The notes beneath the pieces are model-generated. The model was not told the origin of the DNA and searched no databases. It saw only the letters and a list, made by a program, of their open reading frames with translations. Shown here piece after piece: positions 25,544 through 36,404 of a DNA stretch of 64,000 bases. The position numbers and the translations under genes were made by a program. Position 1 is the first letter of the stretch. The number at the start of each line of letters is the position of its first letter. This DNA is from Anaeromyxobacter dehalogenans 2CP-C (GTDB lineage Bacteria; Myxococcota; Myxococcia; Myxococcales; Anaeromyxobacteraceae), in contig NC_007760.1 of assembly GCF_000013385.1 (NCBI RefSeq), positions 2,543,001 to 2,607,000 of the forward strand. The letters run 5' to 3'.

Positions 25544-26524
25544 GTGAGGATCGCGATCTACGGCGCCGGCGCGGTGGGCGGACTCGTCGCCGCGCGGCTG
25601 GCACAGGCCGGGCACGAGGTGGGCGCGGTGGCGCGCGGCGCGACGCTCGACGCGCTGCGGTCGCGCGGGCTGCGCCTGGTCTCGGCGGGCGGGGAGGCGT
25701 GCGTCCGGCTCCCCGTCTCCGACGACCCCGCCGACCTCGGACCCCAGGAGCTGGTGGTGGTGGCGGTGAAGGCGCCCGCGCTCGTCCACGTCGCCCGGGA
25801 CATCGGCCCGCTGCTCGGTCCGGAGACGGTGGTGCTCACGGCCATGAACGGCGTGCCCTGGTGGTTCTTCGACCGCTTCGGCGGCCGCTGGACCGGCACG
25901 CGGCTCGCCTCGGTGGACCCCGGCGGCGCCATCGCGGCCGGCATCCCGTCGCGCCACGTGATCGGCTGCGTGGTCCACCTCGCGTGCGCGGTGCCGGAGC
26001 CGGGCTTCGTGTGCCACACGGCCGGCAACCGGCTCATCCTGGGCGAGCCGGACGGCGAGGACTCCCCGCGGCTCGCCCGCGTCGCGGCGACGCTCCGCGC
26101 CGCCGGGTTCGACGTGGACGTCTCGCGCCGGATCCAGGCGGACGTCTGGTACAAGCTCTGGGGCAACATGACCATGAACCCGGTCTCGGCGCTCACCGGC
26201 GCCACCTGCGACCGGATCCTGGACGATCCGCAGGTGTACCGGTTCTGCCTGGACGTCATGGCCGAGGCGGCGCGCATCGGCGCGGCCATCGGCTGCCCCA
26301 TCTCCGAGAGCGGCGAGGACCGGATGGCGGTCACGCGCAAGCTGGGCGCGTTCAAGACGTCCATGCTGCAGGACGTGGAGGCCGGCCGGGCGGTGGAGCT
26401 GGACGCGCTCGTGTCGGCGGTGCGCGAGATCGGCGCGCTGGTGGGCGAGCCGACGCCGCGCATCGACACGCTGCTCGGGCTGGCGCGCCTGCACGCGCGC
26501 GTGCGCGGCCTCTACCCGGCCTGA
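25544..26524 (+). CDS. Ketopantoate reductase family protein (ApbA/PanE-like)
   Basis: 326 residues from GTG 25544. The N-terminal NADPH fold has 'IYGAGAVGGLVAARLAQAG' and the family-specific 'VVAVKAPALVHVA'. The C-terminal helical domain has the catalytic Lys in 'DVWYKLWGNMTMNPVSAL' (~residue 205) and the Asn that follows. It is usually described as 2-dehydropantoate 2-reductase, but the family includes other 2-ketoacid reductases. No pan gene is nearby, so the pathway is uncertain. Confidence 0.85.
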   Translation: MRIAIYGAGAVGGLVAARLAQAGHEVGAVARGATLDALRSRGLRLVSAGGEACVRLPVSDDPADLGPQELVVVAVKAPALVHVARDIGPLLGPETVVLTAMNGVPWWFFDRFGGRWTGTRLASVDPGGAIAAGIPSRHVIGCVVHLACAVPEPGFVCHTAGNRLILGEPDGEDSPRLARVAATLRAAGFDVDVSRRIQADVWYKLWGNMTMNPVSALTGATCDRILDDPQVYRFCLDVMAEAARIGAAIGCPISESGEDRMAVTRKLGAFKTSMLQDVEAGRAVELDALVSAVREIGALVGEPTPRIDTLLGLARLHARVRGLYPA

Positions 26525-26560
26525 TACCGGACTCGCCGCCTTCCCCGCGCCCCCGCGCGC

Positions 26561-27892
26561 TCAGAGCACCTGGTCGATGGTCACGACGTCCACCAGGCCG
26601 TGCACCTGGTAGAGCGCCGGGATCACCTGCTCCGGCGGATGGCGCCGCCGCAGCTCGGCGACCTTCTCCGTGCCGGCGCGGTAGCACGGCAGGTACATGC
26701 GGCCGTTCAGCGGGTGGCGCGCCCACGCGCCCCCGATCTTGGCGGCGCGCTCGTCGGACAGCAGGTAGTCGCGGCGCAGCACCGCGGCGACCTCGTCCTG
26801 CGGCCGGCCCTCGGCCCAGGTCAGCCAGGAGGCCTGGTTCTTCGCGTCGTCCTGCAGCAGGACGAGCAGCTTGCCGATCTGCAGGTCGGGATCCGGGAGC
26901 TGCTCCACCTCGGTGACCCCGAGCGCCATCATCATCGCGTTGTTGGCGAGCCCCTCCGAGAGCGCCGCGCCGCGCGTGTTCATGGTGAGGACCGTGCCCT
27001 CGAAGCCGAGCCGGCCCTGCACGTGCAGCGCCTGGGCGAGCGCGAAGTTCGTGACGTGGCCGGGGACCACCTCGTGCGCCACGAGGTCGAGGAACTCCGG
27101 CACCGAGATCTGGAGGGCCGCGTTGATCTCGTAGGTCGCCTCGTACCGCGGCGAGCCGTCCGGCCGCCGCGCCCGCCCGAGGTAGTTCATCGACCCCGAG
27201 AACCAGGCGTTCTCGATGGGCAGGAACTCGATGTTGGCGCGGGGGATCCCGTGGAGCGAGGCCGGCAGGTGCGGCACCACGTGCCGCCGCGCGCCCTCGT
27301 CGAGCTGGGCGATGCAGGCGTCCGCGAGCAGCTTGATGGCCTTCCTCGGGACGAGCCGCTCGCCGCGCCACGCGTCCGCCGCCGCGAGCAGGGCCTCCGC
27401 GTCCGCGCGCACGCCGAGCAGCTGGGCCAGCCGCTCGCGCTTCGCCTCCGGCCGCGACGCCTCCGGCGCCTTGCCGGTCGAGGCGATCACGCACCGCTCG
27501 TACGGCACCTTCGGCCCGCGCCCGAGCAGCTCCTCGGCGAGCGCCCACATGACGCGCAGCGACTCGCCCTGCGCGGCCAGGTACGCCCCGCGCACCCCGC
27601 CCGCCCCGCGGCCGAGCGCGGCCAGCGCGTCGATGGCGCCGGGGACGTCCACGGCGGAGAGGTACGCGTCGATCGCGGCCCGGTCCGGCGACGGCGCCGC
27701 CACCCCGCCGGTCTCGCGGAGCCGCGCGGCGGCGGGCAGCGTGTACGCCGGGGGCAGCGGCTCGTCCGAGAACCAGGAGTCGGCGATGTACCGGCCGGTC
27801 CCGGAGGCGCTCATCACGTCGCCTCCCCAGAGCGTGTCGATCCCGAGGATCGCGGTGGCGGCGGTGCTCGCCAGGGTGGCTTCGTCGGACAT
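26561..27892 (-). CDS. DUF885-like metallopeptidase-type protein
   Basis: 443 residues from ATG 27892. A zinc-type 'DLVAHEVVPGHVTNF' motif (HExxxGH) lies near residue 280, followed by 'ALSEGLANNAMM', which supplies the third Glu ligand as in DUF885 carboxypeptidase-like proteins. There is no obvious signal peptide, so it is probably cytosolic. It lies beyond the terminator hairpin of the cox genes, on the same strand. The function is unproven. Confidence 0.75.
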   Translation of the reverse strand: MSDEATLASTAATAILGIDTLWGGDVMSASGTGRYIADSWFSDEPLPPAYTLPAAARLRETGGVAAPSPDRAAIDAYLSAVDVPGAIDALAALGRGAGGVRGAYLAAQGESLRVMWALAEELLGRGPKVPYERCVIASTGKAPEASRPEAKRERLAQLLGVRADAEALLAAADAWRGERLVPRKAIKLLADACIAQLDEGARRHVVPHLPASLHGIPRANIEFLPIENAWFSGSMNYLGRARRPDGSPRYEATYEINAALQISVPEFLDLVAHEVVPGHVTNFALAQALHVQGRLGFEGTVLTMNTRGAALSEGLANNAMMMALGVTEVEQLPDPDLQIGKLLVLLQDDAKNQASWLTWAEGRPQDEVAAVLRRDYLLSDERAAKIGGAWARHPLNGRMYLPCYRAGTEKVAELRRRHPPEQVIPALYQVHGLVDVVTIDQVL

Positions 27893-27940
27893 GTGCGGCC
27901 TCCCGTGGAGTGGGGGCCGGACCATAGCACCGCGCCGGCG

Positions 27941-27982
27941 CCCCGGCGCGGCCCCGGCGGGCGTGTCCGCGCCGCGCCGGGG
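27941..27982 (-). terminator. Hairpin ending the sox-cox transcript
   Basis: CCCCGGCGCGGC (27941-27952) pairs perfectly with GCCGCGCCGGGG (27971-27982), a 12-bp stem with an 18-nt loop. It begins 8 bp past the stop of coxD. It fits a terminator for the long sox-cox unit. Confidence 0.6.
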
Positions 27983-27989
27983 CCGTCGG

Positions 27990-28379
27990 TCACTGCGCCA
28001 TCTGCGCCGCCTTCGCCCGCGCCGCCTCCTCGTGCGCGCGCACGTCGGGGCGGTACTCGGAGGCGTCGAACATCACGAAGCTGCCGAACAGCACCGCGAA
28101 CAGCGCCGCGCCCACCAGGACGACCAGGTGGAACCTGTGCTCGTACTTTAGGTGCATGAAGAACAGCGCCACCAGCGAGGCCTTCACGGTGGCGATGGCG
28201 AGGGCCACCGGCACGTTCGCGGCCCCGAGGTGCACGCGGGCGACGGCCACCGTCAGCACGGTGAGGACGCCCAGCGCCGCGGCGGTGCCGAGCAGCACGG
28301 AGGGCGGGAGCACGTGCGGCCCCGCGTGCGCGCCGTCCCCGTGCGCGGGGTGGGAGGAGGCGTTCTCGACGACGTTCAT
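27990..28379 (-). CDS. coxD: Cytochrome c oxidase subunit IV
   Basis: 129 residues with about three membrane spans. The conserved 'ATVKASLVALFFMHLKYEHRF' matches bacterial subunit IV (CtaF/CyoD-like), which stabilises the oxidase core. It starts 10 bp after coxC, last in the run of cox genes. Confidence 0.85.
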   Translation of the reverse strand: MNVVENASSHPAHGDGAHAGPHVLPPSVLLGTAAALGVLTVLTVAVARVHLGAANVPVALAIATVKASLVALFFMHLKYEHRFHLVVLVGAALFAVLFGSFVMFDASEYRPDVRAHEEAARAKAAQMAQ

Positions 28380-28389
28380 GGGGCCGGCC

Positions 28390-29097
28390 TCAGATCAGGT
28401 AGAGCAGCGGGAAGAGGAAGATCCACACCAGGTCCACGAGGTGCCAGTAGAGCGCCACCGCGTCCACCGGGCCGTAGTAGCCGGGGCCGAAGTCGCCCCG
28501 CCGCGCGCGGACGATCAGCCACACGTACAGCCCGATGCCGACGAGCACGTGGATGCCGTGCAGGCCGGTCATCAGGTAGTAGAGGCTGAAGAACGTGCCG
28601 AGGTGCGCGGGCACCGGGATCGCCCGGACCGCGGCGGGCAGGCTCGCGAGCAGCTCGGGCGACGGGTTGCAGGCGGTCCCCCACCCCACGCCGTTGTGCA
28701 GCTTGTGGCTGTACTCGAAGTACTTCACCACCATGAACGTGGCGGCGAGCACCACCGTCAGGACCAGCGAGCGGATCAGCGTGCGCTGGTTGCCGAGCTG
28801 CGCGGCGCGGACCGACCAGGCCGCGGCGAGGCTGCTGCTGATGAGCACGATCGTGTTGGTCGCGCCCATGCGCCAGTCGAGGAACTGGCTGGCGTAGCGG
28901 AACAGCTCCGGGTGGTGGGACCGGTAGACGCCGTAGGAGACGAACAGCGCCGAGAAGAACAGCACCTCGTTCGCGAGGAACAGCCAGATCCCCAGCTTGC
29001 CGGTGGCGAGCTGGGCGGCCATGTCCTCGAACTGCACGGCCAGGAACCGGCTGCGCTCGTGGCGGGCGGCGGGGGCCGGCTGGGCGGTCGCGTCCAT
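28390..29097 (-). CDS. coxC: Cytochrome c oxidase subunit III
   Basis: 235 residues with about five membrane spans, the short form typical of caa3 oxidases. Motifs are 'LGIWLFLANEVLFFSALF', 'YLMTGLHGIHVLVGIGL' and 'ALYWHLVDLVWIFLFPLLY' at the C-terminus. The ATG lies immediately before the coxA stop. It is an integral membrane part of the aa3 core. Confidence 0.93.
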   Translation of the reverse strand: MDATAQPAPAARHERSRFLAVQFEDMAAQLATGKLGIWLFLANEVLFFSALFVSYGVYRSHHPELFRYASQFLDWRMGATNTIVLISSSLAAAWSVRAAQLGNQRTLIRSLVLTVVLAATFMVVKYFEYSHKLHNGVGWGTACNPSPELLASLPAAVRAIPVPAHLGTFFSLYYLMTGLHGIHVLVGIGLYVWLIVRARRGDFGPGYYGPVDAVALYWHLVDLVWIFLFPLLYLI

Positions 29098-30758
<1,661 letters not shown>

Positions 30759-30762
<4 letters not shown>

Positions 30763-31772
30763 CGCTTCGTCTCCTCGCCCTTCGCCGGCGCGCCGCCCTC
30801 GGCGGCGAGCGTCTCGAGGTACGCGGCGACGGCCTTCAGCTCGCGCTCCTCCAGCGGCATGGGCGGCATGATGTTCGGGTACCCGGCCACCACCTTCGCG
30901 CCCGGTTTCACCAGCGACTCGCGCAGGTACTCCTCGTCCACCAGCGCGGTGGTGCCGTCCGCCAGCTTCTCGTGGCGCTTCCACAGCCCGCGGACCGACG
31001 GGCCGACGCTCCGCGTCCCGTCCACGCTGTGGCAGGCGGCGCAGCCCTTCTCCGCGAACACCTGCTTGCCGAGGTCGGCGAGCGTGGCGTCGGCCGGGAG
31101 GCCCTCCTTCGACCACGCGTCGAACGAGGCCTGGTCGGCGTGGACCACCACCGTGGAGAGCATGCGCGAGTGGTCGGTGCCGCAGTACTCGGCGCAGAGG
31201 ATGGGGTAGCTGCCCGGGACCGTGGGCGTGAAGGTGAGCCGGGTGAAGCGCCCGGGGACCGCGTCCTGCTTGAGGCGGAACTCCGGGACGTACAGCGAGT
31301 GGATCACGTCGGTGGCGGAGAGGATCAGCTCCACCGGCCGCCCGGCCACCACGTGCAGCTCGTTCGCGCCCTTGCCGCTCGGGTGGTCGAACCACCAGGA
31401 CCACTTGCGCCCCGTCACCTGCACGCGCACGGGATCCCCGCCCGGATCTGCCGAGGTCATCTGGATCCAGGTGCGGGTGGACATGACGAACAGCGCCATG
31501 ACCAGCGCCAGCGGGATGACGCTCCACAGCAGCTCGAGCCGCGTGCTGTGCGCCGGCGAGGGCTCGGGGTGGAGGCGCGTCGCGCGGCGGCGGTAGCGAA
31601 GCACGAACACGATGGTGAGGAGGATGATGAGCGCGAGGAAGAAGGCGCTCACCCAGAACAGGAGCAGGAAGACCTGGTCCACGCCCTCCGCCACGCTGGA
31701 CGCCCGCGCGGGGAGGTAGCCGGGGCCTGCCCCGGCGAGGAGGTGGAGGATGCGATTGGGCAGCTCGGTCAC
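30759..31772 (-). CDS. coxB: Cytochrome c oxidase subunit II with fused cytochrome c domain
   Basis: 337 residues. Two N-terminal membrane helices are followed by the Cu_A domain with '[12 protein letters not shown]', the complete binuclear copper ligand set. A cytochrome c domain follows, with heme motif CAACH near residue 250 and an axial Met in '[12 protein letters not shown]'. The fusion makes the enzyme caa3-type, so it takes electrons directly from a soluble cytochrome. It overlaps the SCO1 stop (4 bp) upstream and coxA downstream, so it is strongly coupled. Confidence 0.94.
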
Positions 31773-32599
31773 GGTGCGTTCCTGATTCGGCGCCGACGGT
31801 CGCGCGCGACGTGGACGCCGACGAAGGAGACGAGGAAGAGCCCGACCACCCCGCCCGCGGCGCGCATCACCTTGAGCGCGAGCGGGAGCGGGTCGTCGGG
31901 CGAGAACCCGATGCAGGACAGCAGGAAGCCGCCGAGCGCCTTCTGCTCGGCCGCGGTCGCCACGCGCCCCTCGGCGGCGCGGCGCACGGCGGTGCGCAGC
32001 GCGTCCGGCTCGTAGGAGACGCCGTGCAGGTAGCCGGAGACCTTGCCGTCGCCGGTGAGCACCACCAGCGTGGCCTGGTGCGCGAACTCGCCGGTCTTCG
32101 GGTCGTAGCGGTAGCGGAAGCCGACCGCGTCCGCGAGCGCGTCGATGCCGGGCTTCGCGCCGGTGGCGAAGTGCCAGGCGCGGGCCACGCCCTCCCCGCC
32201 GCCGGCCTGCTGCACGAAGGTCTCCTCGTACTTGCGGAGCTGCGGCAGCGTCTCGGCGGGGTCGATGCTGAGGGTGAAGACGGAGAAGTCCTCGCCCTTC
32301 CAGCCCGCGTCGCGGAGCGCACGGGCCAGGCCGGCGAGCTGCAGGCTGCAGAGCTTCGCGCAGCTCGTGTAGTTGAACGAGAGCAGGACCGGGCGGCCGG
32401 CCAGCGCCCGGAGCGTCACCGGGCGCCCGTCCTCGCCGGTGAAGGCGAGGTCGCGGGGCACCTCGGCGCCGAGCCGCTCCACCACGCCGATGGCGGCGAG
32501 CTCGCGGCGGAGCTGCTCGGGCGTCTGCGCGCGGGCGGCGCCGGCCCCGAGGACGAGGACGGCCGCCGCGAGCGCGAGGGTTCGCGAGAGGGAGGTCAC
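31769..32599 (-). CDS. SCO1/SenC copper chaperone
   Basis: 276 residues with an export signal (about 1-24) and a C-terminal membrane anchor (~250-268). Copper-binding 'NYTSCAKLC' (CxxxC, ~residue 81) and the later His in 'GEFAHQATL' are the SCO ligand set in a thioredoxin fold. It loads Cu_A of subunit II. Its 4-bp overlap with coxB supports that role. Confidence 0.92.
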   Translation of the reverse strand: MTSLSRTLALAAAVLVLGAGAARAQTPEQLRRELAAIGVVERLGAEVPRDLAFTGEDGRPVTLRALAGRPVLLSFNYTSCAKLCSLQLAGLARALRDAGWKGEDFSVFTLSIDPAETLPQLRKYEETFVQQAGGGEGVARAWHFATGAKPGIDALADAVGFRYRYDPKTGEFAHQATLVVLTGDGKVSGYLHGVSYEPDALRTAVRRAAEGRVATAAEQKALGGFLLSCIGFSPDDPLPLALKVMRAAGGVVGLFLVSFVGVHVARDRRRRIRNAP

Positions 32600-32626
32600 G
32601 GGAAGAGGGGGACGAGCGAGGCGCGG

Positions 32627-33013
32627 CTACTTCTTGGCCTTGGCCGCCTTGGCGCCGCGGAGGTCGAGCACGTAGTAGGTGAGCGCCCAGCGCTCCTCGG
32701 CCGGCAGGTGGCCGAAGGCGGTCATGGTGGTGCCGGCGATGCCCTGCTCGAGCGTCGCGAACACCTTGTCAGGGGTGGTGCCGTTCCGGTAGGCGCCGGT
32801 CACCAGGTTGCGCGGCTTCGGATCCAGCGCGGCCGCGGCCGCGCCGTCGCCCAGGCCCTCGTCGCCGTGGCAGGCGGCGCAGTTCGTCGCGTAGGACGCC
32901 TTGCCCTTGGCGACGAGCTCGGGGGTCTTCTTCGGGGCGGCGCCGGCGGCGCGGGCGCCGGCGGCGGAGAGGACGGCGGCGGCGGCGAGGGACATCGCGA
33001 TCGACTTCTTCAT
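32627..33013 (-). CDS. Small monoheme cytochrome c
   Basis: 128 residues with a signal peptide ending near residue 23 ('GARAAG'). One heme site, CAACHG, lies near residue 45, with a likely axial Met in 'GTTMTAFGHL'. It is a soluble class I cytochrome. Its position between soxB/soxH and the SCO1-cox genes makes it a good candidate electron carrier from SoxXA/SoxCD to the caa3 oxidase; this is inference. Confidence 0.88.
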   Translation of the reverse strand: MKKSIAMSLAAAAVLSAAGARAAGAAPKKTPELVAKGKASYATNCAACHGDEGLGDGAAAAALDPKPRNLVTGAYRNGTTPDKVFATLEQGIAGTTMTAFGHLPAEERWALTYYVLDLRGAKAAKAKK

Positions 33014-33071
33014 GTGGGGTTCCTCCAGCTGCGGGGTTGAACGGGAGCGTCGGGCTCTCCGCGGGACCGGC

Positions 33072-34028
33072 TCAGCGCCGGCCCGCCTCGAGCATCTCGC
33101 GCTCCATGGTGAGGTAGGTCCCGTAGGCGTTGATCCGGTTCGCCGGCTCGAACGCGGGCAGCTTCGCGTACGCGCTCCAGTCGGCCGCGGCGTACGCCTC
33201 CTCGAACGGGACGAGGTCCTGGACCGCCGCCCCCATCACCGCGCGGAGGTGGCGGAGGTAGTCGCGGGTCAGGGCGAGGTGGGTGGCCGGGTCGCGCGAC
33301 GCGGGGCCGTGGCCGGAGACGAGCAGCTTCGGGCGGCGCTCCAGGAGCCGGTCGATGGCCGCGAGCCAGCGCCGGCTGTCGGCCTCGCCGACGAACGGGA
33401 TGCGGCCGGCGAAGATGACGTCGCCGGAGAACACCACCCCGTCGTCCGGGAGCACGACCATCAGGTCCTCGGGCGAGTGCGCCGGCCCGAGCCGGACCAC
33501 CTCGAACCGCGCGCCCCCCAGCTCGAAGGCGGCGTCCGCGTCGAGCCAGCGGTCCGCGGGGAGCAGCGGGTTCCCGGCGTCGAACCAGGGCGCCAGCGCC
33601 TCGCGCCGCTGCTCGAGCCGCTTCGCCGCCTCCTCGCCCTCGAGGTACGCCCTGCCCTCCGCGCTCGCCCACACCTCGGCGCCCGCCGCCTTCAGCGCGC
33701 CGAGGCCGTAGACGTGGTCGGCGTGGTAGTGCGTCAGGATCACCCTCCGGATCGGCTGGCGGGTCACCTTGCGGATGGCGCGCACCAGCGCGCGGCCCAG
33801 CGCCGGCGTGCCCAGCGCGTCGATCACCACCACGCCGTCGCCGGTCACGACGAACGCCGCGTTGGAGTTGAAGCCGCGGTTCGCCGCCGAGGCGACGCCC
33901 GGGTCTCCCTGCACCAGCCAGACCCGCGGCGCGAGCCGGATCGGCGCGAGGACGGGATCGGCCGCGCGGGCGGGCGCGGGGCCGGCCGCGGCGAGCGCCG
34001 CGAGGAGCGTGGCGAGCGCGCGGGCCAT
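33072..34028 (-). CDS. MBL-fold zinc metallohydrolase, SoxH-like
   Basis: 318 residues from ATG 34028 with an export signal (about 1-22). Metallo-beta-lactamase motif 'THYHADHVYG' (HxHxDH, ~residue 100), then 'LGPAHSPEDLMV' and 'FSGDVIF' (Asp) and 'VSGHGPAS' (His), completes the dinuclear zinc site. In Sox clusters such proteins are called SoxH; their exact role in thiosulfate oxidation is unclear and they are not essential in Paracoccus. It shares one base with the soxB stop (TGATG). Confidence 0.85.
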   Translation of the reverse strand: MARALATLLAALAAAGPAPARAADPVLAPIRLAPRVWLVQGDPGVASAANRGFNSNAAFVVTGDGVVVIDALGTPALGRALVRAIRKVTRQPIRRVILTHYHADHVYGLGALKAAGAEVWASAEGRAYLEGEEAAKRLEQRREALAPWFDAGNPLLPADRWLDADAAFELGGARFEVVRLGPAHSPEDLMVVLPDDGVVFSGDVIFAGRIPFVGEADSRRWLAAIDRLLERRPKLLVSGHGPASRDPATHLALTRDYLRHLRAVMGAAVQDLVPFEEAYAAADWSAYAKLPAFEPANRINAYGTYLTMEREMLEAGRR

Positions 34029-35743
34029 CAGGTGGCCATCCCCGGGTCGCGGCCCACGCCGACCAGGCGCGGCAGGTTCGGCGTGCGCGGCGAGACGGAC
34101 TTCCGGGCGCGCAGCCAGCGGCCCACCACGTCCCAGACCGGCTCGCCGCCGGCGTCGCGCGCCGCCTCGCTCACCGAGGCCCAGGTGGCGACGCGGTACG
34201 TCTTCGACGCCTCGAGCGGCTTCCCGCGCAGGCGCAGGTCCTGGATGCGCTCGCCGCTCCGCGCGCCGGGGTGGCACGCGTACTCGAGCCCGCCCACCCG
34301 GACCATGTCGCCGCCCTGCTGGTAGTAGGGGTCCGGGTTGAAGATGTTGTCGCAGACGTCCTCGAGCACCGCCTTCACCGTCGCGCCGGTCATCTCGTTG
34401 ACGCCGACGTTCGGGTAGCTGATGGCGGTGGCCGCGAGCAGGTCCTCCTGCGTGATGGTGTCGCCCGGCAGGAGCGAGGCGCCCCAGCGGAAGCCCGGCG
34501 AGAACGCGATCTCGGCGTCCTTCTCGGCCATGAGCGCGTCCAGGATGAGCTGGTCGTAGGTGCCGTTGAAGTTGCCGCGCCGGTAGAGCACGCCCTCGGT
34601 GACCGCCAGCGGGGCCGCGAGCTGCTCGCGGAACGGCGCGCGGACGCGCTCGATGTGCGCGGCCATCTCCGGGTCGGCCGGGAGGAGGTTCGAGAACACC
34701 GGGAGCAGGCGGTACCGGTGGCTCGCGACCTTGCCGCCGCGGACCTCGAGGTCGAGCACGCCCAGGAACTTTCCGTTCGAGCCCGCGTTCGTGACGAGCG
34801 TCTGCCCTCCCCGGTTCTTCACCGGGATCGGGCGCGGGACGCCGTCGTGCGTGTGGCCCCCGAGGATCGCGTCGATGCCGCTCACGCGGGACGCGAGCTT
34901 CAGGTCCACGTCCATGCCGTCGTGCGAGAGCAGCACCACCACGCGCGCGCCCTTCGCGCGCGCCTCGTCCACGGTGCGCTGGAGGTTCTCCTCGTGGATC
35001 CCGAAGGTCCAGTCGGGCACCAGGTACCGCGGGTTCGCGATGGGCGTGTAAGGGAACGCCTGGCCGATCACCGCCACCGGGACGCCGTTCACCTCCCGCA
35101 TCACCCAGGGCTCGAACACCGGGTCGCCGAAGTCGGCGGTGTGCACGTTCTGGGCGACGAACGAGACCTTGCCGGCGAGGTCCTTCTCCACCGCGCGCTT
35201 CACCCGCTCGGCGCCGAGCGTGAACTCCCAGTGGCCGGTCATCACGTCCACGCCGAGGAGCTTGGCCGCGTCGATCATGTCCTGGCCGTCGGTCCACAGC
35301 GCCGTGGCCGAGCCCTGCCAGGTGTCGCCGCCGTCGAGCAGCAGCGCGCCGGGGCGGCTCGCCCGCAGCCGCTTCACGAGGGTGGCGAGGTGGGCGAAGC
35401 CGCCGACCTTGCCGTAGCGGCGCGCCGCGGCCTCGAAGTCGAGGCAGGTGAGCGCGTGCGCCTCGCGCGTCCCGGGACGGATCCCGAAGCGCGAGAGGAA
35501 CGCCTTGCCCACGACGTGCGGCGGGCGGCCCCGCGCCGGCCCCGCGCCCAGGTTCACCGCCGGCTCGCGGTAGTGGAGCGGCATGAGCTGCGCGTGCACG
35601 TCGGTGAAGTGCAGCAGGCTCACGTTGCCGTGGCGCGGCAGGTCGTACAGGCCCGCGCCCTCCGGCCCCGCCGCGCGCGCGCGAAGGGTCATCCCGCCGG
35701 CGGCGGCCGCCGCCAGCATCCGCATGAACTCCCTGCGATCCAT
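34028..35743 (-). CDS. soxB: Thiosulfohydrolase SoxB
   Basis: 571 residues. N-terminal twin-arginine-type signal 'DRREFMRMLAAAAAGG'. The calcineurin-like metallophosphatase domain has 'LHFTDVHAQL' (first metal Asp/His), 'LDGGDTWQGSATALWT', 'TGHWEFT' and 'LGGHTHDGVPRP'. The 5'-nucleotidase-like C-terminal domain has 'YRRGNFNGTYDQLILDAL'. SoxB releases sulfate from SoxYZ-bound S-thiosulfonate using two manganese ions in the periplasm. All motifs are complete. Confidence 0.95.
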   Translation of the reverse strand: MDRREFMRMLAAAAAGGMTLRARAAGPEGAGLYDLPRHGNVSLLHFTDVHAQLMPLHYREPAVNLGAGPARGRPPHVVGKAFLSRFGIRPGTREAHALTCLDFEAAARRYGKVGGFAHLATLVKRLRASRPGALLLDGGDTWQGSATALWTDGQDMIDAAKLLGVDVMTGHWEFTLGAERVKRAVEKDLAGKVSFVAQNVHTADFGDPVFEPWVMREVNGVPVAVIGQAFPYTPIANPRYLVPDWTFGIHEENLQRTVDEARAKGARVVVLLSHDGMDVDLKLASRVSGIDAILGGHTHDGVPRPIPVKNRGGQTLVTNAGSNGKFLGVLDLEVRGGKVASHRYRLLPVFSNLLPADPEMAAHIERVRAPFREQLAAPLAVTEGVLYRRGNFNGTYDQLILDALMAEKDAEIAFSPGFRWGASLLPGDTITQEDLLAATAISYPNVGVNEMTGATVKAVLEDVCDNIFNPDPYYQQGGDMVRVGGLEYACHPGARSGERIQDLRLRGKPLEASKTYRVATWASVSEAARDAGGEPVWDVVGRWLRARKSVSPRTPNLPRLVGVGRDPGMAT

Positions 35744-35761
35744 GGTCTCGCTCGCTCCGCG

Positions 35762-36394
35762 CTACTGGTTCACCGGGGAGGCGGGATCGAGGAGCAGCGC
35801 GACCAGATCCTTGATCTGCTCCTCGGTGAGGATGGCGTGGTGCCCGAAGCGCGGCATGGTGGAGCACGCCGTGAACGCCTGCGGGTTGAAGATCTTCGCG
35901 TAGGTGTAGCGCTGCATGGCCTCGGCCTGCCCGCGCACCTTGCCGTACTGGTAGAGGCTCGGGCCGAGCGTGCCGAACGACACCTCCTGCTTCGAGAGCC
36001 GGTGGCACGCGTAGCAGTTGCCGCCGGACGGCTTCGCGGGATCGTCGGAGAACTGCTTGCCGACCCCGCTCTGGGCGATCTGCTCGCCCTTCTTCCAGTC
36101 GCCCATGAGCTTGCCGTCGGCCGGGTAGGCCAGCGTGGCCTGCTGCGCGGCGACCAGCTTCCTCGCGGCGGCCGCGGGCAGCGGGCCCTGGCCGGGCGTG
36201 CGGCTGCAGGCCGCCTGGACCTCGTCCTGCTCCAGGCGATCCAGGCCGGCCTGGCCCTTCTCCTTGAACGACGCCCGGATGACCTCGCGGGCGCGCGCCT
36301 CGTCCTTCGCGCCCCGCTGCGGCTGGGCGGCCTGCGCGAGGCCCGCGAGCGCGAGGCCGGCGAGCGTGACGGCTACGGTTCGAGCGAACGGCAT
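35762..36394 (-). CDS. soxX: Sulfur oxidation c-type cytochrome SoxX
   Basis: 210 residues from ATG 36394, 10 bp after soxA; a longer frame exists but would overlap soxA. Export signal about 1-22. Heme site CYACH (~residue 128) and axial Met in 'CSTMPRFGHHAILT'. An insertion of about 80 residues precedes the heme region, giving the longer form of SoxX. With SoxA it joins thiosulfate to the SoxY carrier cysteine. Confidence 0.92.
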   Translation of the reverse strand: MPFARTVAVTLAGLALAGLAQAAQPQRGAKDEARAREVIRASFKEKGQAGLDRLEQDEVQAACSRTPGQGPLPAAAARKLVAAQQATLAYPADGKLMGDWKKGEQIAQSGVGKQFSDDPAKPSGGNCYACHRLSKQEVSFGTLGPSLYQYGKVRGQAEAMQRYTYAKIFNPQAFTACSTMPRFGHHAILTEEQIKDLVALLLDPASPVNQ

Positions 36395-36404
36395 CGGCTT
36401 CTCC